64,000 bases of DNA from Escallonia rubra (lineage: Eukaryota; Streptophyta; Magnoliopsida; Escalloniales; Escalloniaceae), in contig JAVXUO010002435.1 in the NCBI GenBank assembly GCA_033065855.1, positions 1-64,000 of the forward strand, given 5' to 3'. A program made the translations under genes and the position numbers. The notes beneath the pieces were generated by a model. It ran no database searches, had not been told where the DNA came from, and saw nothing but the letters and a program-made list of their open reading frames with translations. Every line of letters begins with the position of its first letter. Positions within the stretch are counted from its first letter, which is position 1. Shown piece after piece: positions 23,268-35,940 of this stretch.

Positions 23268-25270
23268 AATGCCCAACCGCAACTCCTACATGCGGTTGGC
23301 ATTATTGCCTTCCGTGACCCCCACTCCCCCTTGCCCCCCACCCCGTGGCCCCCACTTTCCTTTTTCTTTCTTTCTTCTTTCCTTCTTTTTTTCTTTCTTT
23401 CTTCTTTCCCTTCTTTTTTTCTTTCTTTCTTCTTTCCTTTTTTCTTTATTGTATTTTCACTCCGGGCCCCACCCTCCCCAAACCGCAACAAGAAGTTACG
23501 GTTCACCTTTTTTTCAATTGCAATTTTTCTTTCTTCTTTCCTTTTTCTTTCTTTCTTCTTTCTTCTCTCTTCCTTGTCTTCTTTCTTCTCTTCTTCTCTC
23601 ACTTTTCTCTCTATAAAATCCCTCCTCCGCGGATCATTTCTTCCACTCTCCTCATTCTCCCTATCTCACCTACATACAAACAAAAAAATTTACGCTAGAA
23701 GATCGGTGGATAACCGCTAGAAGATCGGTGGATTTTTTGCAAGTAAATAAGTATTTTTCAAGTTAAAACAAGTTGTATAATATTCGTCAAAATTTGTATT
23801 ACTTACCAAATTGAAAATTGTTTATAATTAGTGTTTTGTTTAAATTGTATCCAATTTCACCACTGCTATGAATATTCGCATGCTTTAGAGGCGTTCGTTA
23901 AATTAAGCGTTTTTTACCGTAAAATTTTTTACAAATCGGGGTATTACACTCGAAAGATTCCACAATATCGATTTTTTAGGGCGTTAAAATGACAATTTTT
24001 TCACGAATTTATAAAAAATAGCTAGAGCATGATTTTGCCAAAGTGCAAAAAAGAGACCCTAGGTATTTTCAAAAGATCTGTATCAGGTAACAATTTCAGA
24101 TTTTTTCAAAGACTGTAAAGGGGCTAACTGATACGGGGAACCTTGTAACTTCGCATTCTAATTTAAAATACCAAGCTAGCGCGATTTCGCGCGAAACTTT
24201 TATGAGAACCCTAGGATGTTGGGAAGTTCCATTCCCCAGGAATTCGCGCCATTAGCTATTTTTTTGGCCGAACGACCTTTTAAGCGCTCGATCCGGACAC
24301 CGGTTCGCGATTTTTGCGCGAAAGATCCGTAAAATACTTTTTAGATCAAGGATGAACTCATGAAGCGTAAAATAGCATTTTGAGGCACTTTTGAGATTTT
24401 TCCTGATGCCAGGGGCATTTTGGTAATTTGCCACCCCGCGAGGGGTGTTTTGGTAATTTTCCCGCGCCAAGTTTTTCAAACGACTTTTTAGTCCAGAAAT
24501 GTAAGTAAACCACCTGAAATGTTGTTTTGAAGCTGGTTCGGGGGCGTAATTGTCGCTAGGGGTGAAAACTTAATTAGACAGTTTTTTCACGAATTTATAA
24601 AAAATAGCTAGAGCGTGATTTTGCCAAAGTACAAAAAAGAGACCCTAGGTATTTTCAAAAGATCTGTATCAGGTAAAAATTTCAGATTTTTCCAAAGAGT
24701 GTAAAGAGGCTAACTGATACGGGGAACCTTGTAACTTCGCAGTCTAACTTAAAATACCAAGCTAGCGCGATTTCACGCGAAACTTTTATGAGAACCCTAG
24801 GATGTTGGGAAGTTCCATTCCCCAGGAATTCGCGCCATTCCGAAGCCGTTAGCTATTTTTTTGGCCGAACGGCCTTTTAAGCGCTCGATCCGGACACCGG
24901 TTCGCGATTTTTGCGCGAAAGATCCGTAAAATACTTTTTAGATCAAGGATGAACTCAGGAAGCGTAAAATAGCATTTTGAGGCACTTTTGAGATTTTTCC
25001 TGCTTAAAATCCCGTTTCAAAGCACTTTTCAGATTTTACGATGCCAGGGGCATTTTGGTAATTCGCAGCCCCGAGGGGGGTATTTTCGTAATTTTGCAGC
25101 GTTAAATTTTTCAAAGGACTTCTTAGTCCAGAAATGTAAGCAAAGCACCTGAAAGGTTGTTTTCAAGCTGATTTGGGACGTTAGGGTGATAATGAACCCC
25201 CGGGGGCATTTCGGTAATTTGCCGCTCGTCGGGGGCTATTTTGATAATTTTACCTGCCTACAAATTTTTC
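23268..25270. repeat. Left inverted arm of FB3 (inner part)
   Basis: Contains a pyrimidine-rich (TTC/TTTC) tract at 23350-23620, the doublet gctagaagatcggtgga near 23700, and two tandem copies of a block of about 0.6 kb (23985-24560 and about 24580-25130) with cgcgatttcgcgcgaaac-like palindromic stretches. All pair with 28130-30180. The overlapping long ORFs here (Phe/Leu/Ser-only proteins) are artefacts of the pyrimidine tract. Confidence 0.8.
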
Positions 25271-25322
25271 CCGCAATTAACTTTTAGATAATTTTTATTC
25301 TTCTTTTATTTAATTCTATGAC

Positions 25323-25616
25323 TTGTTGAGCCAAACAGTCAGTAGATTCAATCGAGTCAAACAGCCAGTCATTGACGGCACTAGCATGCAAGGTGAGGAG
25401 GACGACATTTTTGATCCAATTATTTCTCAAACAAAAGGGCGAAAACGAGAAATACGCATGAAGAATCCGATTGAAAAATCAACGGGTCAAAAAAATTTGC
25501 GAAAGTGTGCGTTGTGTAATAAGATGACTGATCATGACAAGAGAAATTATTATAAAGTGTTAGGTATCGAACCTGGCAGTATGGTCGAGGAGGACGATGA
25601 TGAGGAAGAGTGTTAG
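25323..25616 (+). pseudogene. FAR1-related / MULE-like protein C-terminal remnant
   Basis: A 97-codon open frame with QTKGRKREIRMKNP, then a zinc-knuckle-like CALC...H...  in which the last Cys position is Tyr (HDKRNY), and an acidic tail EEDDDEEEC. The arrangement DPI-x-SQTKGRK followed by a CCHC knuckle is typical of the C-terminus of FAR1-RELATED SEQUENCE proteins, which derive from Mutator-like transposases. The transposase core and SWIM domain are absent, so this is a remnant: either of the element's own transposase or of a captured FRS last exon. Confidence 0.5.
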
Positions 25617-25734
25617 GGTTAATGTTTCAGTTGTATAACGAATAACTTTTATAATGTTTAAATTTGTGATTTGGTTTGTTGAATCTTTAATTTGTGATTT
25701 GGTTTGTGGATTATTGATATTTTTTGAATGGCAT

Positions 25735-26830
25735 ATTCGCGCACACTTTAGCGCCCAATTCATAGCGCCCTAAAAATCTTGTAATTTGTTTTGTTCATTG
25801 CACTTTAGGCACGCTAGTTAGCCCATTTTTATGAGCATATTCAAAAAATTAGACTCGTTAATCTCAGGTTTTCCAATGAAGGGCCTATTCACGCACACTT
25901 TAGCGCTCAATTCATATATATATATATAAATCTCGTAATTTTTTTGTCACTTTTTTTCGCTCATTGCACATGAGGCACGCTAGTTAGCCCATTCTTATGT
26001 ATTTCGGCGAAAAACGAGACACGTTATTTTTTTGGTTTTCCTATGAAGGGCCTATTCGGGCACACTTTAGGGGCCAATTCATAACGTTCGAAAAATCTTG
26101 TAATTTTTTTTGTCACTTTTTTTTCGCTCATTGCACATGAGGCACGCTAGTTAGCCCATTCTTATGTATTTCGGCGAAAAACGAGACACGTTATTTTTTG
26201 GGTTTTCCTATGAAGGGCCTATTCGGGCACACTTTAGGGGCCAATTCATAACGTTCGAAAAATCTTGTAATTTTTTTGTCACTTTTTTTTCGCTCATTGC
26301 ACATGAGGCACGCTAGTTAGCCCATTCTTATGTATTTCGGCGAAAAACGAGACACGTTATTTTTTGGGTTTTCCTATGAAGGCCCTATTCGGGCACACTT
26401 TAGGGGCCAATTCATAACGTTCGAAAAATCTTGTAATTTTTTTTGTCACTTTTTTTTCGCTCATTGCACATGAGGCACGCTAGTTAGCCCATTTCTATGA
26501 ATTTCGGCGAAAAATGAGACAAATTATTTTTTGGGTTTTCATACGACGCTCCTATTCGCGCACACTTTAAGGCCCAATTCTTAGCTTGCGAAAAAAGTTA
26601 TAATTTTTTTTGTCACTTTTTTTTCTCTCATTGCACCTCATGCACGCTAGTTAGCCCATTTCTATGAATTTCGGCGAAAAGCGAGACGCGTAATTTTTTC
26701 GAATGCGTCATATGAAAGGTATATTCGCGCACATTTTAGCGCCAAATTCATAGCATGCGAAAAATTATGTACATTTCTTTTTTGTACAGTTTTTTGTAAC
26801 ATCATTGCACCTTAGCCACGCTAGTCAGGA
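25735..26830. repeat. 167-bp satellite array inside FB3
   Basis: About seven head-to-tail monomers. The marker CACACTTTA starts at 25742, 25894, 26061, 26228, 26394, 26561 and 26730 (CACATTTTA), so spacing is 152, 167, 167, 166, 167 and 169 bp. Each monomer has a T-rich block, GCACGCTAGTTAGCCCAT and TTTCGGCGAAAA. Copies 3-5 are almost identical; the outer copies diverge. Confidence 0.92.
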
Positions 26831-28080
26831 TAATGGTAATGAAGGCGTCTAGCTTCATTCTTTTTCAGCTCCCACGCTATCCTATACCTAAACGTCAAGG
26901 CATCCTTCCTAGTCCACGAGGAGTGTTTGAGCACTTCCGAGCGAGCAATGTAGTCCATGTACTTGAGGACGTAAATCCCGCAATCGTGACCGTTATATTG
27001 CTTTGGTCGGTCCTTTATCATCACGACCGTCCAAGGGTCCCCCGGTGGCCGTTCGCACGCTAGCGAGAGGACAGTAGTCTGCATCCAACAATAAAAACGA
27101 GAATCAAGCCTATGAAACAAGAAGAATATACTATGAGCCAAGGTCAAAAAATAAAAACTAACCACTAAAGTGATGTACTCGTTGTACATCTGTGCCAGCA
27201 GCTGTCCAGGCTCGTCCTCCCTTAAGCTATCGTATATGTGAACCGTTCTCAACGCTGGATGGAGAACTAATAGGAACCTGATAATGGCACTGAGAGTCGT
27301 ATGCGTCAGGAGGCAAGCGATTATACGGCTCCCAGAATTCATAGCTATGCGATGAAGACGCGTCAGGAGGCAAGCAACTAGACAGCTCCCACACCTGACT
27401 CTGGGGCTGATAGTCGTACGCGTCAGGAGGCAAGCGACTAGACGGCTCCCCTTGGTAACCCTGATACGCAAGACTAAAGTTTTACACTTCAGTCTTGTAC
27501 CTCTTAATGGACCTCTTGAGATTTGTCAGGAGCCTGCGCGACAAACCAGTCAAACGACTCCAGCTGCTTGAACACCTCAGTGCCCTGGTCAACCTAAAAA
27601 ACATGCATACAAAATATGGCTAATCATTTCAGGCATGGTCGATAAGGTGCGCAAATAAATTATCAAACAACACTAGCATGAGTTACAATGGCCAATGCCC
27701 AGAACTGGTCATAGACCTCACGTGGCGCATACGATGTCTTCTTCACCTGGGAAGGGCGATTCACGCTCGTGCGCGTCACCCTGAGAAACCACTGTAAGTA
27801 TTCCTCAGTAATAATGCCGTCGTGCTTCAGCGATACAAGGCTTTCATATGTTTCCTGCTAGGTATTCCACTGTTGCACCTCGTCACCCAACAAAATCATG
27901 GCATCAGCCACCTCGAAGTTCGGCCCTCGACCACCCCTGTATGGCCGCATGTCTACAGCGGGTTTTGGTATCCCTTGTGGACAGCCAGCTTGCTTCATAG
28001 CTCGATCGGGCATCTGAAACTCACATTCTTCAAAGTGAATGAGCGGCACCCGAACCAAACCTGCCAGCACTCACACTCTT
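26821..28080 (-). pseudogene. PMD-Ulp1 (C48 protease) pseudogene in FB3
   Basis: Read on the minus strand, the first piece (27858-28070) has VPLIHFEECEFQMPDRAMKQ, the conserved end of the plant mobile domain. It is followed by disrupted linker sequence with stops (for example EVH then stop near 27510) and then a Ulp1-type cysteine protease end (26821-27250) with HIYDSL and NGHDCGIYVLKYMDYIA, the latter carrying the catalytic Cys. Three copies of a Cys-Leu-Leu-Thr repeat (ACLLT, from 27300-27470) precede the protease part. PMD and Ulp1 domains together are common in plant Mutator-like elements. The many stops and missing N-terminal parts make it a pseudogene. Confidence 0.7.
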
Positions 28081-28129
28081 CGAAGTGAATGTATTACGTC
28101 AATTATATACCAAATATATCAGGAAAAAT

Positions 28130-30180
28130 TTTAAATGGGGAAAGTTACCAAAACACCCGCTACTTATGCAAAATACCCCCTGGCAGTCATCGCCGGTGCG
28201 TCACAAGGTTCAGAACATCCGGAACAAAATACCTAGTTTCGGGTGTCTCACACCCTTTCCTGAACTAAAAGTTATTTTAAGGTATGAATTTTAAGCTGGA
28301 TCCTTCCTAGCAAAATAGCCCCCGATGAGCGGCAAATTACCGAAATGCCCCTAGGGGTTCACTATCATCCCAACGCCCCCGAACCAGCTTCAAAACAACA
28401 TTTCAGGTGGTTTACTTACATTTCTGGACTAAAAATTTGTTTGAAAAACTTGGCGCGGGAAAATTACCAAAACACCCCTCGCGGGGTGGCAAATTACCAA
28501 AATGCCCCTGGCATCAGGAAAAATCTCAAAAGTGCCTCAAAATGCTATTTTACGCTTCCTGAGTTCATCCTTGATCTAAAAAGTATTTTACGGATCTTTC
28601 GCGCAAAAATCGCGAACCGGTGTCCGGATCGAGCGCTTAAAAGACCGTTCGGCCAAAAAAATAGCTAACGGCATCGGAATGGCGCGAATTCCTGGGGAAT
28701 GGAACTTCCCAACATCCTAGGGTTCTCATAAAAGTTTCGCACGAAATTGCGCTAGCTTGGTATTTTAAATTAGACTGCGAAGTTACAAGGTTCCCCGTAT
28801 CAGTTAACCCCTTTACACTCTTTGGAAAAATCTGAAATTTTTACCTGATACAGATCTTTTGAAAATATCTAGGGTCTCTGTTTTGCACTTTGGAAAAATC
28901 ACGCTCTACCTATTTTTTATAAATTCGTGAAAAAACTATCTAGTTAAGTTTTCACCCCTAGCGACAATTACGCCCCCGAACCAGCTTCAAAACAACATTT
29001 CAGGTGGTTTACTTACATTTCTGGACTAAAAAGTCGTTTGAAAAACTTGGCGCGGGAAAATTACCAAAACACCCCTCGCGGGGTGGCAAATTACCAAAAT
29101 GCCCCTGGCATCAGGAAAAATCTCAAAAGTGCCTCAAAATGCTATTTTACGCTTCATGAGTTCATCCTTGATCTAAAAAGTATTTTACGGATCTTTCGCG
29201 CAAAAATCGCGAACCGGTGTCCGGATCGAGCGCTTAAAAGGCCGTTCGGCCAAAAAAATAGCTAATGGCGCGAATTCCTGGGGAATGGAACTTCCCAACA
29301 TCCTAGGGTTCTCATAAAAGTTTCGCGCGAAATCGCGCTAGCTTGGTATTTTAAATTAGAATGCGAAGTTACAAGGTTCCCCGTATCAGTTAGCCCCTTT
29401 ACAGTCTTTGAAAAAATCTGAAATTGTTACCTGATACAGATCTTTTGAAAATACCTAGGGTCTCTTTTTTGCACTTTGGCAAAATCATGCTCTAGCTATT
29501 TTTTATAAATTCGTGAAAAAACTGTCATTTTAACGCCCTAAAAAATCGCTATTATGGAATCTTTCGAGTGTAATACCCCGATTTGTAAAAACGTAATTTT
29601 GACGCCCTAAACACGAATATTATACTGTGGTAAGAACAATTTAAGCGTAACACAATTTAAACAATCAATTGGTAAGAACAAATTGAAAAATACTTACTTG
29701 TTTTAACTTGATATATTTATGCAAAAAAAATCCACCGATCTTCTAGCGGTTATCCACCGATCTTCTAGCGTAAATTTTTTTGTTTGTATGTAGGTGAGAT
29801 AGGGAGAATGAGGAGAGTGGAAGAAATGATCCGGGGAGGAGGGATTTTATAGAGAGAAAAGTGAGAGAGGAAGCGAAGAAATAAGACAAGGAAGAGAGAA
29901 GAAAGAAGAAAGAAAGAAAAAGGAAAGAAGAAAGAAAAATTGCAATTGAAAAAAAGGTGAACCGCAACTTCTTGTTGCGGTTTGGGGAGGGTGGGGCCCG
30001 GAGTGAAAAGACAATAAAGAAAAAAGGAAAGAAGAAAGAAAGAAAAAAAAAGGGAAAGAAGAAAGAAAGAAAGAAAAAAAGGAAAGAAGAGAGAAAGAAA
30101 AAGGAAAGTGGGGGCCACGGGGTGGGGGGCAAGGGGGTGGGGGGCAAGGGGGAGTGGGGGTCACGGAAGGCATTAATGCC
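28130..30180. repeat. Right inverted arm of FB3 (inner part)
   Basis: Reverse complement of 23268-25270, including two copies of the 0.6-kb block (about 28330-28950 and 28960-29540), the doublet tccaccgatcttctagc near 29740, and a purine-rich tract at 29850-30110. The copies of the block on one arm and on the other differ by few bases. Confidence 0.8.
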
Positions 30181-30401
30181 AACCGCATGAAAGAGTTGCG
30201 GTTGGGCATTAATGCCCATTTTCTCGCGAGATTTTCATTTTCTCGTGATATTTTGGTGAATTTCTCGTGCCATTTTGGTCCTTTTTGTCCTTTTTCGTCC
30301 TTTTTTCCGTCCACGTGGTAGCTGCTTCCCAATCGCTACTCTTACCTGCGGTTCGGTGGGAAAATTGTTATTTTCCCACCGGTCGATGGGGATCAGCCCC
30401 T

Positions 30402-30461
<60 letters not shown>
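30402..30461. repeat. (TA)n(TG)n microsatellite at FB3 right border
   Basis: TA dinucleotides from 30402 to 30418 pass into TG dinucleotides up to 30461, directly abutting the FB3 terminus. Confidence 0.9.
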
Positions 30462-30465
<4 letters not shown>

Positions 30466-33166
30466 AATTTTTGTAAAATGCGTTTGTGAGGACATTTATT
30501 CGGTAAATATGTTTCATTATTTTGGAATGTTTTTGAGGCGTTAATAATCAAAACTAATAGTTGATAGGTAAATACATTGATGAAGTATAGTTTAAAAGAG
30601 GTTTACCTTTAAAAGGTTTGACTTTTCTTTCCACATCTTATAGATCTACCATTTGTCACAAAAATATAAATCTTACATTCAATAAATGCCTTCGGTGGTA
30701 CTTTTTCATGGATACTTGTTTTTTCAGAACATAATATAACTTGAATGTACTAGCTTTTGCCGGGTCATTCAATTGTTGATTACAGTGAGCTTCTAAAATT
30801 TCGCAGCTATTCTTATGCGAAACTAACAATTATATAGTGCAGATTAGTTCATATAATTGTTATTGATTGCACACTACTCATAATTGTAATCGACTCTATT
30901 ATAGTCAAGATTAAGTTCTGAAACTTATAATTAGTCTAATATTTACTAATTGGTCTTGTTACTCATGTGAATTTAATCAACTACGAAAATAATATATTTT
31001 CTATTGATTTTTAGGGTCCTATTAGTCTATATTCGATTATAATAAGCTTTGTAAAATTACTTAAACTAAATTCATTGTAAAGGTTATATATTTTTTTCAA
31101 ATATACTAAGAGTACAGTAATCGTATATTTTTTTTCAAATCTCATATTTGATATGTTTTCTAAATCCTTATATACGGGATATAACCAATTTGTTGGTCAT
31201 GAGGTCTGATTAAAAAATGTTGACTTATAATTCGTTAATTAAATCGATATATCACATTATTCTATTTTTACGATGATCATCTTATGTATATTATATATAT
31301 ATCAATATAAGGATAAAAATTACACATTTAACTCAATTAGAAAGTCATTCTTTCCCTTTTATATCTAATATGTTATTTTTACTTTTGGATATATGAATCT
31401 GCATGTTCACATTAAAGACTGGTTTTAAGAATATAATAGCAAAAATTAAATCCTAGTAAGTTAGTATATTGATTATGTTGAGTTTTGAAATGATTAGAAT
31501 TATTCTTTAAATTATACAAGTCGTACCAATATAACCCTCAAAATTTAAATCAATTTTTAGATCACTTTTTTTTTTCTTCTAAATCTCATAAGTTTTTTAA
31601 CCTCAATTGTAACATTATTTTTTTCCTTTAAATTAAAAATGTTTTTTTTTTTTTTTTTTATGTATATGAGTTTAAATATTTATACTAGAGAGTAGTTTTA
31701 AGAAAACAATAGTCAATATCAAGTCCTAATAAGTTAGTATATTGATTAGGTTGAGCTTTAAAATGATTAGAATTAATTTTCCGATGACATAGGGATTAGA
31801 GAAAACCATCATTACTCTTGCAAAATTAAATAAATTTGAAAATAACAATTCTAATAAAACTTAAATCAACTATTACATCACGTTTTTTTTTTTAATCTCA
31901 CAAGTTACTTTTTTGGGTCTATGGCTTTAATTTTCATTTTAGTGAATACTCTTTAAGGAAATAATTGTCAAAATGAAGTCTTAATAGATTATTATATTGA
32001 TTAGACAGAGTTTTAGAATTATTAAAATTAGTTGTTAAATTAAATAAGGATTACTAATATAGAAAATAAATAATCTTAGAATAAGAAACTCATCCAAGAT
32101 AATATTTGAGGCCTTTAGTGACACTATCTTATTTAGTATATAATGATTATAAGTATATTCCACATTAAAAACATAATGTGATACATTTAACTCAATCAGA
32201 ACGTCATTTTTTTCCTTCTAAATCTGATATGTTATCTTCATTTTTAGGTATATGAATTTGTATATTAGCATTAAAGAGTGGTTCTAAGAATACAATAGCC
32301 AAAGTTAAATCTTAATAAGTTAGTGTATTGATTAAGTTGAATTTTGAAAGGATTAGAATTATTTTTTAAATTATACAAGGCGTATTTTTATAGTTCTCAT
32401 TATTCTTGCAAAATTAATCAAACTTAAGGACCCCATCAAAATTTAAATCAATTATTAGATCATTTTTTTGTTCTAAGTCTAATAAGTTGTTTAACCTCAA
32501 TTGTAACATTATCTTCTTCTAAATTAAAAATGTTAATTTTATTTTTGATGTATATGAATTTTTATATTCATATTAGAGAGTGGTTTTAAGGAAACAATAG
32601 TCAATATTAAGTCCTAATAAGTTAGTGTATTGATTAGGTTGGAATGATAAGAAATTAGTTTTCAAATGATATAGGACTTACACAAAACCATCACTACTCT
32701 TGCAAAATTAGTTAAATTTGAAAATAAGGATCCTTTTGAAACTTAAATGAACTATTAGATCATGTGTGTTTTTTATTTTATTTTTATTCTAAATCTCATA
32801 AGTTACTTGTTTGGGTCTTTGGAATTAATTTTCATCTAAGAGAACACCTTTTAAGAACATAATTGTCAAAAAAAAAGTATTAATAGATTATTATATTGAT
32901 TAGGTGGAATTTTAGAATGATTAGAATTAGTTGTTAAATTAAATAAGGATTACTAATATAGAAATTAATTAATCTTAAAATAAGGAACCTATCCACGATA
33001 ATATTGGAGACCTTTCGTGACACTATCTTATTTAGTATATAATATTTATAAGTCTATATTACATTAAAAATACAATGCAATGATTCGTCATATAAAGAAG
33101 TGATGATATGTCGCGCAAAGAAGTTATTACTCTCTTTCTTATTCGCTTATTATATACTTATATAGA

Positions 33167-35775
33167 TATAGATTACCTAAAGTGAATATGAAAGCCCTTG
33201 CGTAGCTTATATTGAATTGTTTTAGAATATGGCACAATAATGTCCATGCAAGATAAGAAGTTCTTAATGACTTATCTGGCACGTGAGACACAACCGGTTG
33301 ATCCACAATTAGCGTCTTCAACTTAGCTAAGTTCTCAGCTATATACTGTATTATTGGAATTTTCAAAACAAACCAGGAGTCGTTATGGTTTCCTCTTTAT
33401 ATCTGTGGAAATAAGATGAAAATTGTTGTTGGAACTTGAATCTCATGTAGAAGAGAAAGAAAGAGAAAAGGATATTAAGTTTATAGTATATGTTATTGTG
33501 TGGTATATTTGCATCGAGTGTGGTACGATACGAGCCATGACCCCGCGCATCACGCAAGCGTGTATGAGCACTACAGTGGGTCGTGATCGAGGCGCTTCAC
33601 ACGTACGCATCGATGCGAATTGACTGAGTTAAATTTTTTCTATGTAATCTGTTGTGTTGATCACAAATGGGTGTGATTGAACATATGCATTTGATCATAA
33701 ATAATTTGACCGTTGATCTTGTGTAACAGTCATGGAGAAATAATTTGACCGCTGGTCTTGTGTAACAGTCAGTTGCCAGATCTGGACCAGAAACTTTTAT
33801 ATAAAATAGTCCGAAGTGCAATTTATATGGCTCGTCGGTTTGGGGATTCGAACTTGGGACTTTGAAGTTGTTTCTCAAGGTCCTTTGCCACTCAACCACT
33901 CATTGGATTGCATCAGTCTATAAACTGGCTATGCAGCCATTTTGGGCACACCAAAATTCGACATTTCCTCTTTCTTTCTCTCTGCATTTTCTACTTTCCA
34001 TACTTATTTGTTACAAATAAATTATGATCGGTATTTCTGCACTATAACAGTAATCAGACACCTTGGCATACTTGATATTTCTTCAGAGTTTTGGATTCTG
34101 AATTCACTACTGCATTCTGCAGGCAGACAGATTTTTAGATTGTCTTCATTGTGTCCTGTCGACAAATATGCCAGCAACCGTGGTCCATACTAGAAGTACT
34201 GCGGGACAAATATTGTCTTAAAGAAAGCGTCTACAAGATGTGGCGTGAAGCAATTTTTTGCAGAAGCGTTTATTGCAGCATTTCAGCAGTACCAGAGAAT
34301 TCTCTGCCAACACGCACTGCTCGTACTAGTTAGGGACCCATATGGGCCAAAGCCTCTTTCCCTTGTTTGCCAATTATATGTTAGTTGTGTTCTCTCAGAT
34401 GTCAAAATTGTGTCCTAAATTGGCTGCACTTATTCACTACTTATATGGCTCTTAATTCTGCTAGTCTGCGGTCTTAGTCCTCTTGGGTTTCTTGCATGGT
34501 TAGTTTGTATATTTAGTGGAGTATATATGGAGGTCAACTTAAGGTATCAGCGCAACAAAAATGTGTGCATTCTCAGGTTCAAAAAGTACTGCATTTCCAA
34601 ATAAAACACTCATTTTGGTACTACTTAAGAAAATAATAAAGCACTACTTTTTCAGTTCTATTAGCTTTGTTAATCTTCTGCTTGAGTAGCTACTTTAGAT
34701 ACTGCTTGTGTAGCTACTTTATATTACACTCAGATCCATTTTCTTCAAGGACGACATGCCTTTGAATTGTACGGAAAGGCCGATTTTCACTTTTTTTTTT
34801 TTTTGGTAGGTAAAAGTGGTTAAAACAGACCACAGAAAACGACCTAGGAGATCCCCTGGGTCACACCTAAGGGACTCGACAACTCTACGTGCCATTGGAA
34901 CCCAAAGCCACTTACATCAAGAAGATCATTACTGAAATTCATTGACAATTCATCCACAGGGAAAGCTCCCACCTCAGAACACCATTTGAAGACAAGTCCA
35001 CCTAACATGAGCATTTGAAGACAAGTCCACCTAACAAGTAAGCTTGATCATTCAATACAGTTTCAGCAGTCCGGGTCTTGAAGGAACCACCATCAACAAT
35101 TCAGATACTAACAGTGGACTAAACAAGAACCAGAGAATAGCCATTTGAAATGTTAGTCCAGAGTAGCAGCACCTTTGGTTATGTTGAGAACGAAGAACGA
35201 TAATGACCTCAATAGATGAGCATATCACTCGTGGAAGCATAAAATCAAGGTAGAGATTTGAGTTTCAGAAAAACTTATTAACGACCACCCCCTGTGGTGT
35301 ACATTCCTTTTACTGCACTTTTGAGCTCTGGCAAAATTACTTGCCAAATAACAGAACTACTGTGTTTCATATGATATGGCAATATGGGACCTCAAATACT
35401 CGAAGATGGTTCCAAGGACTCAGATGAGGGATAACATGAAAGCTGTTAAGCATTTTATCAGTTTTGTTGTTCTTTGTAGTTGGCTATTGACTTTATATCT
35501 AGTGTGTTATATCTAGTGTGTCGATCTAACCAGCTTTTTCTCTATTTCGACATACATTTCATCCAAGCCAAACTTTTTTTCATGGGACTTAAAAGGCGTG
35601 AACCGGAACATAACAAATAAGCATAAGAGACCTATCTCCTTAAAATGCAGAGGGCGCAAAAGAGCCAAGGTATACTATGTAAGTCTAACACTGATACTAC
35701 ATGAACAAGCATTGGTTTTATATAAATAGAAGCTCATAAAGATACATTTTCATCCTTTTTGATCGGACTTTGCAA
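33167..35775. other. Host sequence between Helitron 1 and protease pseudogene
   Basis: No gene is supported. A direct repeat (aataatttgaccg...cttgtgtaacagtca) occurs at about 33700-33775. An exon-like stretch follows a CTGCAG acceptor near 34122 and is open to 34333, but I do not recognise it. A T-run at 34789-34804 followed by unique sequence may be the tail of a retroposon on the minus strand. Confidence 0.4.
33780..33905 (-). mobile_element. Possible tRNA-derived SINE head
   Basis: On the minus strand, TGGTTGAGTGG (33898-33888) fits an RNA polymerase III A box and AGTTCGAATCC (33853-33843) fits a B box, with tRNA-like spacing. It lacks tRNA folding arms, so a SINE or tRNA-derived repeat is more likely than a tRNA gene. 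The tail and target duplications were not found. Confidence 0.35.
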
Positions 35776-35803
35776 TGGAAATAACTAGTCGCTTGGGTAC
35801 CGC

Positions 35804-35909
35804 CAGGGGCGGAACTACGCTTGTACGAGGAGGGGCTATAGCCCCCCCTGAGATTTTGAATTTTTTTTTTTTAAATATATATAGTGTTTTTTTTCATTTT
35901 CCACTTTTC

Positions 35910-35940
<31 letters not shown>

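Larger units (their letters stand above)
17746..30400. mobile_element. Giant foldback element FB3 (12.7 kb) in (TA)n
   Basis: The termini GGGGCCGATCCCCATCGACC and its inverted near-copy at 30381-30400 are bordered by (TA)n. After removing the nested CACTA element (17948-23264), the left arm (17746-17947 plus 23268-25270) pairs with the right arm (about 28130-30400), giving inverted repeats of about 2.2 kb. The interior has a FAR1/MULE-like C-terminal remnant (plus strand), a 167-bp satellite array and a PMD-Ulp1 pseudogene (minus strand). Very long TIRs with captured PMD/Ulp1 genes are typical of Mutator-like elements, but no intact transposase is present and the target duplication cannot be read. 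Confidence 0.75.

Noticed and set aside
23269..23720. Three overlapping ORFs of 115-129 codons rich in Phe, Leu and Ser
   Set aside because: Artefacts of a pyrimidine tract in the FB3 arm; the same occurs in the opposite arm at 29743-30332.
33840..33900. tRNA gene
   Set aside because: A and B box-like motifs are present but the sequence does not fold with acceptor and anticodon arms; a SINE is more likely.
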